A stretch of 64,000 nucleotides of DNA, taken from contig CAYJQC010000008.1 of the NCBI GenBank assembly GCA_964372215.1, forward strand, positions 1 through 64,000. Direction: 5' to 3'. This DNA is from DAIMFL01 sp964372215 (GTDB lineage Bacteria > Pseudomonadota > Alphaproteobacteria > Dongiales > Dongiaceae). The notes under the pieces are model-generated. The model was not told where the DNA came from. It did not search any database and saw only the letters and a program-made list of their open reading frames with translations. This document shows positions 37,319 to 45,315 of this stretch, in pieces (position 1 is the first letter of the stretch; each line of letters begins with the position of its first letter). The position numbers and the translations under genes were made by a program.

Positions 37319-38236
37319 ATGAACAAGGCGGCAGTGGTCGGACTGGGCACCATGGGCCCCGGAATCGCGGCGACCCTTTCGCGGGCCGGCATGAGCGTGA
37401 CGGCGTTCGACGTGAGCGCCGATCAGCGCGCCAAGGCGCTGCAGATGGTCGACGTGGCCACGGGGGTGCTCACCAATCTCGGCACGCCCGATCGCAGCAA
37501 GGGTGCGGCCGTCAAGATCGCGGACAGCCTGGCGGATTGCGTGGCCGGCGCCGACCTGGTGGTCGAGACCGTGCCCGAAAAGCTCGACATCAAGCTCAAG
37601 GTGTTCGACGAGATCGACAAAGCGGTCGGCAAGAGCTGCATCATCGCCTCCAACACCTCGGGCATCCCGGTCAGCAAGCTGCAGGCCGGCAACTCGGCAC
37701 CCGGCCGGGTGGTCGGCATGCACTGGTCGAACCCGCCGCACGTCATTCCGATGATCGAGGTGATCGCCGGCGAGAAGACCGACGCGAAGACCGTGACCTG
37801 GATGTGCGACACCATCAAGGGGCTCGGGTTGCTGCCGGTGGTCGTCCAGAAGGACGTGGCCGGCTTCGTCGAGAACCGCATCCTCTACGCGCTGCTGCGC
37901 GAATGCGTCGATCTGGTGGAGCAGGGCGTCATCGATGCCGAGGGCCTCGACACCTGCGTCTCCTGGGGCATCGGCTACAAGCTGTCGGTGATCGGGCCGA
38001 TGGCGCTGCTCGACGTGGCCGGCCTCGACATCTATCAGGCGGTCGGCAGCTACCTGAACAAGGAGCTGTGCACCCGCGGCGACGTCAGCCCCTATGTCAC
38101 CGAGCGCACCGGCGCGGGCAAGCTCGGCATCAAGACCGGCGGCGGCATCTTCAGCTACACGCCGGACAAGGCCAAGGAGCTGATGATGGCGCGCGCCAAG
38201 AAGCTCGTCGCGGTGCGCAAGGCCCTGGAGAGCTAG
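37319..38236 (+). CDS. 3-hydroxyacyl-CoA dehydrogenase family protein
   Basis: A 305-residue NAD-dependent dehydrogenase with an N-terminal Rossmann motif GLGTMGPGIA (residues 8-17), the catalytic region GMHWSNPPHVIPMIEVI and QKDVAGFVENRI, and a dimer-forming C-terminal domain (GIGYKLSVIGPMALLDVAGLD). True 3-hydroxybutyryl-CoA enzymes normally have HFFNP; here HWSNPP suggests another substrate. 5-formyl-3-hydroxy-2-methylpyridine-4-carboxylate dehydrogenase of vitamin B6 breakdown also belongs to this family. AGGAGG lies six bases before the ATG at 37319. Confidence 0.82.
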   Translation: MNKAAVVGLGTMGPGIAATLSRAGMSVTAFDVSADQRAKALQMVDVATGVLTNLGTPDRSKGAAVKIADSLADCVAGADLVVETVPEKLDIKLKVFDEIDKAVGKSCIIASNTSGIPVSKLQAGNSAPGRVVGMHWSNPPHVIPMIEVIAGEKTDAKTVTWMCDTIKGLGLLPVVVQKDVAGFVENRILYALLRECVDLVEQGVIDAEGLDTCVSWGIGYKLSVIGPMALLDVAGLDIYQAVGSYLNKELCTRGDVSPYVTERTGAGKLGIKTGGGIFSYTPDKAKELMMARAKKLVAVRKALES

Positions 38237-38459
38237 AGGCATCGCGAAACGTGACGGGACTCCCGGCTGCCGCATGCCGGGTTGTAGAGGCCCCGGAATT
38301 GCGCAAGGCGACTTCGGGGCCGCGAAGCGGTACAAAGCTCCCGACGACGGGAGCCGGAGAACTGGACGTACAGGTACACACGGGAGGGGGTTGGACACCG
38401 ACGCGCCGCCGGGCAGGTCTCGGGGCAGGGGTCCGCTCAACATGGGAGGCTAGAGAGCT
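38237..38459. promoter_or_regulatory. Structured leader with three stem-loops upstream of the BMP gene
   Basis: Within 223 bases, three perfect stems occur in order: CCCGGC(38262-38267)/GCCGGG(38276-38281); GGCCCCG(38289-38295)/CGGGGCC(38315-38321); and GCTCCCG(38337-38343)/CGGGAGC(38348-38354). No stem is followed by a T-run, so a simple terminator is unlikely. The density and spacing suggest a structured leader, for example an attenuator or riboswitch, or a processing site between two transcripts. I do not recognise a known riboswitch class. Confidence 0.45.
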
Positions 38460-39524
38460 ATGCAGGCCAAGTCATTGAGAAACATCGTTCGAGTCTCGTT
38501 CGCCGCGTCGCTGCTGGTCGGCGCCGTCGGCGTTACCACGATGACCGCGGCGAGCGCCGCCGAGGTCAAGAGCCTGGCGATCCTGACGCCGGAGGATCCG
38601 ACCGACTACGGCTGGAACCAGCAGGGTTTCGACGCCGCCAAGGCGGTGGCCGAGAAGTACGGGCTGGAGTTCATGCCTGCCACCGGCCTGGGCTACGGCG
38701 ACGTGCGGCCGACACTGCGCGAGTTGGCGGGCGACGGCGCCAGCCTGATGATCGCCCATGCCAGCGGCTACAACACCGCGGCACCGGAGATCGCCGAGGA
38801 AACCGGGGTGCCGGTCTCCATCGTCGACCGTCCGGACGCCAACAAGGCGGGCCTGATCGCCGACTCCACCCTGAGCGGCCATGAAGGCGCCTATCTGGCG
38901 GGCATCATGGCCGCCCGGATGACCACCACCGGGGCGGTCGGGATCGTGACCTCGGGCGAGCCGCCGTCTTGGAACTCGCAGTCGGCGGCCTTCGCCCAGG
39001 GCGCCAAGGCGGCGAAATCCGACATCCGGATCATCTATGCGGTGATCGGGCCAGCCGCCTATGCCGACGCGCCCGGCGGCCGCCGGGTGACCGAGACGGT
39101 GATCGGTGCCGGCGCCGACATCATCTTCGGCCAGGGCGACGGCGCCAGCTTCGGCATGCTGCAGGCGGTCGAGACCACCAAGGCGATCAATGGCAACCAA
39201 GCCTGGTTCATCGACGTGATCGGCGACAAGTCCGCCATCGACAAGGGCTTCCTGCTCTCGTCGGTGATCTGGAACATGGAGCCGGTCTACAGCGCCATGG
39301 TCGAGGACCTGAAGGCCGACACCTTCGGCACCAAGGGCTACTCGATCGGCCTCGCCGACGATTCGGTGAAGCTGCTGCAGAGCAAGTACATTCCGGCCGA
39401 GGTCTGGACCGAGCTGATGAAGACCCGGGACGAGATCATCGGCGGTTCGCTGAAGGTCGAGCCGATCTGGGACGCGGAGCAGGTCCGTGCCCTGATGAGC
39501 GAGACCACCATCAACGAGGAGTGA
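38460..39524 (+). CDS. BMP-family ABC transporter substrate-binding protein
   Basis: A 354-residue periplasmic binding protein of the basic membrane protein (BMP/PnrA/Med) family. The signal peptide ends at about residue 33 (TAASAA) and there is no lipobox cysteine. The family fold is seen in LAILTPEDPTDYGWNQQGFDAA, GYGDVRPTLRELAGDGASLMIAHASGY and HEGAYLAGIMAARM. Characterised family members bind nucleosides, purines or similar. GGGAGG precedes the ATG. It begins an importer of four genes; see the vitamin B6 finding for the suspected ligand. Confidence 0.93.
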   Translation: MQAKSLRNIVRVSFAASLLVGAVGVTTMTAASAAEVKSLAILTPEDPTDYGWNQQGFDAAKAVAEKYGLEFMPATGLGYGDVRPTLRELAGDGASLMIAHASGYNTAAPEIAEETGVPVSIVDRPDANKAGLIADSTLSGHEGAYLAGIMAARMTTTGAVGIVTSGEPPSWNSQSAAFAQGAKAAKSDIRIIYAVIGPAAYADAPGGRRVTETVIGAGADIIFGQGDGASFGMLQAVETTKAINGNQAWFIDVIGDKSAIDKGFLLSSVIWNMEPVYSAMVEDLKADTFGTKGYSIGLADDSVKLLQSKYIPAEVWTELMKTRDEIIGGSLKVEPIWDAEQVRALMSETTINEE

Positions 39525-39544
39525 GGACTCTCCTTCGGGCCTTC

Positions 39545-39571
39545 GTGGGGCGGGATGCAATCCCGCCCCAC
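39545..39571 (+). terminator. Perfect 12-bp hairpin between the binding protein and ATPase genes
   Basis: GTGGGGCGGGAT (39545-39556), a GCA loop and ATCCCGCCCCAC (39560-39571) form a perfect 12-bp stem, followed by GTTGCGTTTTC. A T-rich tract is short, so it may be a leaky terminator or an RNA-stabilising stem. Such stems usually raise binding-protein levels relative to the rest of the importer. Confidence 0.6.
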
Positions 39572-39591
39572 GTTGCGTTTTCGAGATCTCC

Positions 39592-41229
39592 ATGACGGCA
39601 CAGACGGTGCATAGCGCAGGCCGCGGCGACGGCCCGGCGGCCTCGGGAGAGCTAGCCCCGGCGATCGCCCTGCGCGGCATCACCAAGCGCTTTCCCGGCG
39701 TGCTTGCCAATGACGACATCAGCCTCGACTTCCGGCCCGGCGAGATCCATGTGCTGCTCGGCGAAAACGGCGCCGGCAAGTCGACGCTGATCGGCATCCT
39801 GGCCGGGATGCAGCAGCCCGACGCCGGCGAGATCCGGGTCAAGGACCGGCCGGTCCGCCTGTCCTCGCCGCGCGAAAGCCTCGATCTCGGCATCGGCACG
39901 GTGTTCCAGCATGTCCTGCTGGTGCCGAGCCTGACCGTGGTCGAGAACCTGATGCTGGGGGGGCCGCCCTGGCGGTCGCTCGACCGCACCGCGACCCTGG
40001 CGCGCTTTCGCGAGCTCTGCGGGCTGCTCGGCGTGCAGATCGACGCCGACGCGCTGGTCGGGCGCCTGTCGCTCGGCCAGCAGCAGCAGGTCGAGATCAT
40101 GCGGGCCCTGTGGAAGAACAGCATGGGGCGCGGCGAGGGGGTGCTGATCCTCGACGAGCCGACCTCGATGCTGACCCCGCGGGGCGTGGAAGACCTGGCC
40201 GAAGTCATGCGGCGGCTGCGCGACCAGGGCGTGGCGGTCATTTTCATCACCCACAAGCTGCGCGAGGCCTACGCGGTCGGCGACCGCATTTCGGTGCTGC
40301 GCCTGGGCCGGCTGGTCGGCAGCCTCGACAAGGCGCGCCTCGGCGCGATGAACGAGCAGCAGGTGACCGACGAGGTGATCCGCCTGATGTTCGGCACCGG
40401 GCAGGGCCATGGCCACGACGCCGAGACTCTGCTTGGCAAGGGCCAGCGGCGGCGGCCCTCGACCATCGACCGTGCCGGCACGGCCGTGCTGAGCGTCAGT
40501 GGCCTGACCACCGAGGCGCAGCTCGGCGAGTGCCCGTTGCGCGAAATCGGCTTCGACCTGTGGCCGGGCGAGGTGCTGGGAATCGCCGGGGTCGACGGCA
40601 ACGGCCAGAAGCATCTGGCCGAGGTGCTGGCCGGCCAGCGCGCCGCCAGCAGCGGCCGGATCGTCATCGCCGGCCAGGACGCGACCGCCGACGGCGTGGC
40701 CGCGCGTCGTCGCCACGGCGTGCGCTACATCACCGACGAGCGCCTGGGCGAAGGCACGGTCGGGGCGTTCTCGGTGGCGACCAACCTGGTGTTGAAGGAG
40801 ATCGGCACGGCACCCCTGTGGCGCCGCGGCATCAGCCTGTGGGACCGCATCCACGCCCATGCCCGCGACCGGATCGCGCAGTACGACGTGCGCACGCCCT
40901 CGGAGCACACGCCGATCGCCAGGCTGTCGGGCGGCAACATCCAGAAGGTGCTGCTGGCGCGCGAACTCAACACCGAGGCGGCGGTGGTGATCTTCAACAA
41001 GCCGACCTACGGCCTCGACCTGCACAATACCAACCTGGCGCGCGAGCGCATCGTCGAAGGCGCGGCGCGCGGGCTGGCCACGATCGTCATTTCCACCGAA
41101 CTCGACGAGCTGATCGAGGTCAGCGACCGGATCGCCGTCATGTTCCTCGGCCGGATCGCCGGCATCGTCGCCAACGAGGAGGGCACCGAGCGGACGATCG
41201 GCCTGCTGATGACCGGAGCCAAGGCATGA
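39592..41229 (+). CDS. BMP-type ABC transporter ATP-binding protein, two ATPase domains
   Basis: A 545-residue tandem ATPase of the RbsA/YufO type. Domain 1 is complete: Walker A GENGAGKST (57-65), signature LSLGQQQQ and Walker B VLILDEPT. Domain 2 has degenerate features: the Walker A-like GVDGNGQK lacks the GKS/T ending, and the Walker B-like VVIFNKPT lacks the catalytic Glu, while the signature LSGGNIQK is retained. Such asymmetric pairs are usual in this family. It overlaps the permease by four bases. Confidence 0.92.
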   Translation: MTAQTVHSAGRGDGPAASGELAPAIALRGITKRFPGVLANDDISLDFRPGEIHVLLGENGAGKSTLIGILAGMQQPDAGEIRVKDRPVRLSSPRESLDLGIGTVFQHVLLVPSLTVVENLMLGGPPWRSLDRTATLARFRELCGLLGVQIDADALVGRLSLGQQQQVEIMRALWKNSMGRGEGVLILDEPTSMLTPRGVEDLAEVMRRLRDQGVAVIFITHKLREAYAVGDRISVLRLGRLVGSLDKARLGAMNEQQVTDEVIRLMFGTGQGHGHDAETLLGKGQRRRPSTIDRAGTAVLSVSGLTTEAQLGECPLREIGFDLWPGEVLGIAGVDGNGQKHLAEVLAGQRAASSGRIVIAGQDATADGVAARRRHGVRYITDERLGEGTVGAFSVATNLVLKEIGTAPLWRRGISLWDRIHAHARDRIAQYDVRTPSEHTPIARLSGGNIQKVLLARELNTEAAVVIFNKPTYGLDLHNTNLARERIVEGAARGLATIVISTELDELIEVSDRIAVMFLGRIAGIVANEEGTERTIGLLMTGAKA

Positions 41230-42314
41230 GCGCGGAGATCGGCACCGCGCAGACCCCCGCCGCGACGCCGCCGACCGGCGGGGCGCGCGCGGTCCTGGCC
41301 GGCGCGGTCAGGATCCTGCTGCCGGTGCTGCTGGCGCTGGTGGTGGCCGGCGCCGCGCTGCTGCTGCTCGGCAAGAATCCGCTGGAATACTACGGCTATG
41401 TGGTGGAGCGGGGGCTGCTGAGCGGCGGCGGGCTGCAGGCCACGATCACCCGGATGGCGCCGCTGCTGCTGGTCGCCGCCGGCCTCATCGTGGCCTTCCG
41501 GGCCGGCATCTGGAATCTCGGTGCCGACGGCCAGTTCCTGCTGGCGGCGGTCGTGACGGCGGCGCTGGCCCCGGCGATCAACCCGCTGCTCCCGGGCTGG
41601 CTCATGGTGGCCGTCTGCTGCGCCGTGGCGATGGCGGTCGGCGCCGCCTGGTCGCTGGTGCCGGCTATGCTCAAGGCGCGCTACGGCATCAACGAGATCA
41701 TCACCTCGCTGATGATGAGCTTCCTCGGCGTCAGCCTCGCCAACGTGCTGATCAAGATTCCGTTTCGCGACCCCACCACCACGGTGCCGCAGACCCCGAC
41801 CCTGCCGGTCGCGGACCGCCTGCCGCGACTATTCGACACCACGGTCCATGGCGGCATCATCATCGCGCTCGTGGTCGTGGTGCTGGTCCATCTCATCATG
41901 ACCCGCACCGCCTTCGGGCTGAAGCTGCAGGTGGTCGGCGCCAATCCGCGCGCGGCGATCCATGCCGGACTCGATGTCGGCCGGCTGACGATCGCAACCT
42001 TCGCGCTCTCTGCCGGGCTGGTCGGGCTGGGCGCGGCGGTGGAGATCCTCGGCGTCTGGGGCACGGTCAGGGCCGACTGGAATCCCGCCTACGGCCTGCT
42101 GGTGGTGCCGTTGGTCTTTCTCGCGCGCTTTCACGGCATCGGCGTGATCGGCTTCACGCTGTTCTTTGCCATGCTGATGATCGGCGGCGAGTCCGCCTCG
42201 CGCCGGGTCGGCGTGCCCCAGGACTTCGTGCTGGTGCTGGTGGCGCTGGTGCTGCTGTTCCTGGCGCTGGTCGAATACCTCGACCAGCGCTGGCGCGCGC
42301 GGACCAAGGAGTAG
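41226..42314 (+). CDS. BMP-type ABC transporter permease 1
   Basis: A 362-residue membrane protein with about eight to ten hydrophobic helices and the BPD_transp_2 signature (LIVAFRAGIWNLGADGQ, YGINEIITSLMMSF, VVGANPRAAIHAGLD). The first helix is near residues 25-48. It forms the importer's channel with the next gene. It overlaps the ATPase gene by four bases and is followed one base later by the second permease. Confidence 0.93.
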   Translation: MSAEIGTAQTPAATPPTGGARAVLAGAVRILLPVLLALVVAGAALLLLGKNPLEYYGYVVERGLLSGGGLQATITRMAPLLLVAAGLIVAFRAGIWNLGADGQFLLAAVVTAALAPAINPLLPGWLMVAVCCAVAMAVGAAWSLVPAMLKARYGINEIITSLMMSFLGVSLANVLIKIPFRDPTTTVPQTPTLPVADRLPRLFDTTVHGGIIIALVVVVLVHLIMTRTAFGLKLQVVGANPRAAIHAGLDVGRLTIATFALSAGLVGLGAAVEILGVWGTVRADWNPAYGLLVVPLVFLARFHGIGVIGFTLFFAMLMIGGESASRRVGVPQDFVLVLVALVLLFLALVEYLDQRWRARTKE

Positions 42315-42315
42315 G

Positions 42316-43254
42316 ATGGTGACAGGGCTCATGACCGAGGCCTTCCTGAGCGCGCTGCTGTTCGGCGCGATCACCGCCGGCGTGCCGCTGCTGCTGGCCG
42401 GGCTGGGCGAGCAGATCTCGGAGAAAGCCGGCGTGCTCAACATCGGCATCGAAGGCATGATGCTGTTCGGCGCCTATGGCGGCTTCGTCGCCGCCTACTA
42501 CACCGGATCGTTCTGGATCGGCTTTCTGGCGGGCGGCCTGTCGGGCATGCTGGTCGCGGCCCTGATGGCGCTGTTCTGCATCCGCCTCGGCCTCAACCAG
42601 ATCGTCATCGGCATCGCGCTCACCCTCGGCTTCGAGGGGCTCACCGCGCTGCTGCACAACTTCCAGTTCAGCCGCACCTATCCCCGCCTCGACCAGGCGC
42701 CGGTGCTGGAGATTCCCGGATTGGCCGGCATTCCCGTGATCGGCCCGGGGCTGTTCGCCCACAGCCCGCTGGTCTACCTCGCGGTGCTGCTGACGATCGC
42801 CCTCGGCTGGGTGTTCCGCCGCAGCTATGTCGGGCTCAATCTCGAGGCCGCCGGCAACAAGCCCGCCGCGCTCGACGCCGCCGGGGTCAGCGTGGTCGCC
42901 ACCCGCTCCGCCGCGGTGCTCGCCACCGGCTTCCTCGCCGGGGTCGGCGGCGCCTACATGGCGAATGTCGGCGCCGGGCTGTTCGTGCCGTTCATGACCG
43001 GTGGCGCCGGCTTCATCGGCATCGTGCTGGCCATGCTGGCGCGCGGCCGGCCGGCCTGGGTGCTGCTCGGCGCACTGCTGTTCGGGATCAGCCTGGCGCT
43101 CACCACCGCGCTGCAGGTCGCCGGCGTCAACGTGCCGACCGACGTGGTGCAGATGCTGCCGTTCGCCATGGTGATGCTGGTGCTGGTCATCTTCGCGCGC
43201 CACAGCGTGCTGCCGCCGGCGCTCGGCCTGCCCTATATGCGCGGCGAGCGCTGA
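42316..43254 (+). CDS. BMP-type ABC transporter permease 2
   Basis: A 312-residue membrane protein of the BPD_transp_2 family with about eight helices. Signatures are AGLGEQISEKAGVLNIGIEGMMLFGA (about residues 30-55), LGLNQIVIGIALTLGFEGL and FIGIVLAMLARGRPAW. AAGGAG lies nine bases before the ATG at 42316. Its stop lies 47 bases before the 4-pyridoxolactonase gene, same strand, so the two are likely co-transcribed. Confidence 0.93.
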   Translation: MVTGLMTEAFLSALLFGAITAGVPLLLAGLGEQISEKAGVLNIGIEGMMLFGAYGGFVAAYYTGSFWIGFLAGGLSGMLVAALMALFCIRLGLNQIVIGIALTLGFEGLTALLHNFQFSRTYPRLDQAPVLEIPGLAGIPVIGPGLFAHSPLVYLAVLLTIALGWVFRRSYVGLNLEAAGNKPAALDAAGVSVVATRSAAVLATGFLAGVGGAYMANVGAGLFVPFMTGGAGFIGIVLAMLARGRPAWVLLGALLFGISLALTTALQVAGVNVPTDVVQMLPFAMVMLVLVIFARHSVLPPALGLPYMRGER

Positions 43255-43301
43255 CCGTGGCATAATCGATCAAACGCTAGAGAAAGAGGGAGGAGTGGCG
43301 A

Positions 43302-44108
43302 ATGGCTGACACCAGGGTCTACCTGCTCGACGGCGGCAGCCTCGTGATCGACGGGTTCCATGCCTTCTGGAATCGCGGGCCGGGCGGCGAGCTGCGGTTT
43401 CCCTGCTACGCCGTGCTGATCGAGCATGCCGACGGGCGCTACATCTTCGATACCGGCTACGACCACGCCCATGTCATGCGCGTGCTGCCGTTCGAGAAGC
43501 CGATCCAGACCCGCGAGCAAACCATTCCCGGCGCATTGGCGCAGCTCGGCCTGAAGCCCCAGGACATCAACTACGTCATCAACTCGCATTATCACTTCGA
43601 TCATTGCGGCGGCAACAAGCACCTGACCGAGGCCTGCACCATCTGTCACGCGAAGGAGCTCGAAGTCTCGACCAACTGCCAGCCGTTCGAGCATCTCGGC
43701 TACTCCGACCTGACCTTCGCGCCGGAGCAGGCGCGCAAGGCCGGCAAGGAACTGCCGGCCGACCCCGCGCTCGACATCTACACGCCGAGATTCGAGACCC
43801 TGACCGGCGACCAGGAGATCGCCAAGGGGTTGACGCTGTTCGAAACGCCGGGCCATACCGCCGGCCACTACAGCCTGCTGGTCGAGCTGGCGAACCGGCG
43901 CCCCATGCTGTTCACGGCCGATGCCTGCTACAGCAGGAAGAACATGGACATGATGTGCATCTCGAGTTTCCACCTCGACCCGGTGGCCAGCGTGAACTCG
44001 ATGAAGCGGCTCAAGGAACTGGCCGCGAAGTACGATGCCGAGCTGTTCTATTCGCACGATCCCGACTCGTTCAAGGAATACCAGACCGGGGCGGCATTCT
44101 ATTCCTGA
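43302..44108 (+). CDS. 4-pyridoxolactonase (metallo-beta-lactamase fold)
   Basis: A 268-residue binuclear zinc hydrolase opening 4-pyridoxolactone to 4-pyridoxic acid in vitamin B6 breakdown. The metal ligands are His96, His98, Asp100 and His101 (SHYHFDHCGG), His185 (TPGHTAGHY), Asp207 (FTADACY) and His252 (YSHDPDSF). These positions are the same as those I recall for the Mesorhizobium loti enzyme, as is the total length. The N-terminus (VYLLDGGSLVIDGFHAFWNR) also matches that protein. AGGAG lies seven bases before the ATG. It follows an ABC importer and precedes two unassigned enzyme genes. Confidence 0.88.
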   Translation: MADTRVYLLDGGSLVIDGFHAFWNRGPGGELRFPCYAVLIEHADGRYIFDTGYDHAHVMRVLPFEKPIQTREQTIPGALAQLGLKPQDINYVINSHYHFDHCGGNKHLTEACTICHAKELEVSTNCQPFEHLGYSDLTFAPEQARKAGKELPADPALDIYTPRFETLTGDQEIAKGLTLFETPGHTAGHYSLLVELANRRPMLFTADACYSRKNMDMMCISSFHLDPVASVNSMKRLKELAAKYDAELFYSHDPDSFKEYQTGAAFYS

Positions 44109-44206
44109 ATCGCGCCGCCGGGATGCGACCGGTCGCCGTTCGGCAGTTCGCCGAGGCGTCTGATATGTGCACCGGTCTAACCATAGGCAGGTAGGAAAGG
44201 ACGAGC

Positions 44207-45298
44207 GTGCTCCCCAGCAGGCATTTCAGCGCGGACTATGCGCAAGCCAGAGTCAAGTTCCTGGATCAGGCGCGGGCAGCGGGTGCCGAGCTCGTCGCCT
44301 ACCCGCATCCGCTTCCGGGACCGGCGGGCGAACCGCTCGCCACCGATGTGGCGCTGATCGGCGATCCGTCGGCGCGGCGGGTGCTCGTCCTGCTCTCGGC
44401 CACCCACGGCGTGGAGGGCTTCTGCGGCTCGGGTGCGCAGATCGGCTGGCTGGCGGAGGGACATTCGCAGAAGGTGCCCGAGGATGTGCGCGTCGTGCTC
44501 ATCCACGCGATCAATCCCTATGGCTTCGCCTGGCTGCAGCGCGAGACCAACGAGAACGTCGACCTCAACCGCAACTGCCTACCCTTCGATGGCACGCCGC
44601 TGCCGGACAATCCCAACTATCGGGCTCTGCATCCAGTGATTCTGCCGGCCCGCTGGGACTCGACAAGTGCCGACGCCCGCCGTCAGGCCTTTGCCGAATT
44701 CAGCGCCGCCCATGGCGCGGCGGCGCTGCAGCTTGCGGTCACCGGCGGCCAGTACAGCCACGCCGACGGGCTGTTCTATGGCGGCGCGGCACCGACCTGG
44801 TCGAACACGACTCTGCGAAGAATTTTGCGCGCGCATGTGAGGTCGGCCGATCATGTCGGCATGCTGGACTTCCATACCGGCCTCGGCCCCTACGGCACGG
44901 CCCAGCTCATCATCTGGGACCGGCCAGGCGAGCCCGAGCACGATCGTGCCGAGCACTGGTACCGGAACGGGCTTGCCTCGCACCAAGCCGGCGGCTCGCT
45001 GTCGGCGCCGCTCACCGGCACGCTGCGCCATCTGTTCTCGGAGGAGCTGCCCGACGCCGAGCTGACCCGCGTGGTCGTGGAGTACGGCACCTATCCCTTG
45101 CCGCACGTGCTGGAAACCCTGATGGGACGGTTGTGGCTGCGCAGCCACGGTACACACGATTCCGCGCAAGGCAGGGAGATTCTCGCCGCCGTGCGCCGCG
45201 CTTTCTATCCCGACGAAGACGACTGGAAGGAGTTGGTCTGGGTGCGCGCCCGCCAACTGATCAACCGTGCCGCGCGCGGATTGTGGCGGAGCGAATGA
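44207..45298 (+). CDS. DUF2817 / M14-like zinc carboxypeptidase-family hydrolase
   Basis: A 363-residue member of the DUF2817 family, related to M14 metallocarboxypeptidases and AstE/AspA deacylases. Zinc-binding residues are visible as His-x2-Glu in ATHGVEGFCGS and a later His in LDFHTGLGPYG; a substrate-carboxylate arginine fits ETNENVDLNRN. The family hydrolyses amide or ester bonds next to a carboxylate. The start is GTG 44207 with AAAGGA upstream. Lying between 4-pyridoxolactonase and a 2OG oxygenase, it may serve the same pathway, but the substrate is unknown. Confidence 0.8.
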   Translation: MLPSRHFSADYAQARVKFLDQARAAGAELVAYPHPLPGPAGEPLATDVALIGDPSARRVLVLLSATHGVEGFCGSGAQIGWLAEGHSQKVPEDVRVVLIHAINPYGFAWLQRETNENVDLNRNCLPFDGTPLPDNPNYRALHPVILPARWDSTSADARRQAFAEFSAAHGAAALQLAVTGGQYSHADGLFYGGAAPTWSNTTLRRILRAHVRSADHVGMLDFHTGLGPYGTAQLIIWDRPGEPEHDRAEHWYRNGLASHQAGGSLSAPLTGTLRHLFSEELPDAELTRVVVEYGTYPLPHVLETLMGRLWLRSHGTHDSAQGREILAAVRRAFYPDEDDWKELVWVRARQLINRAARGLWRSE

Positions 45299-45315
45299 GA
45301 GGAGGCGACAGGGAG

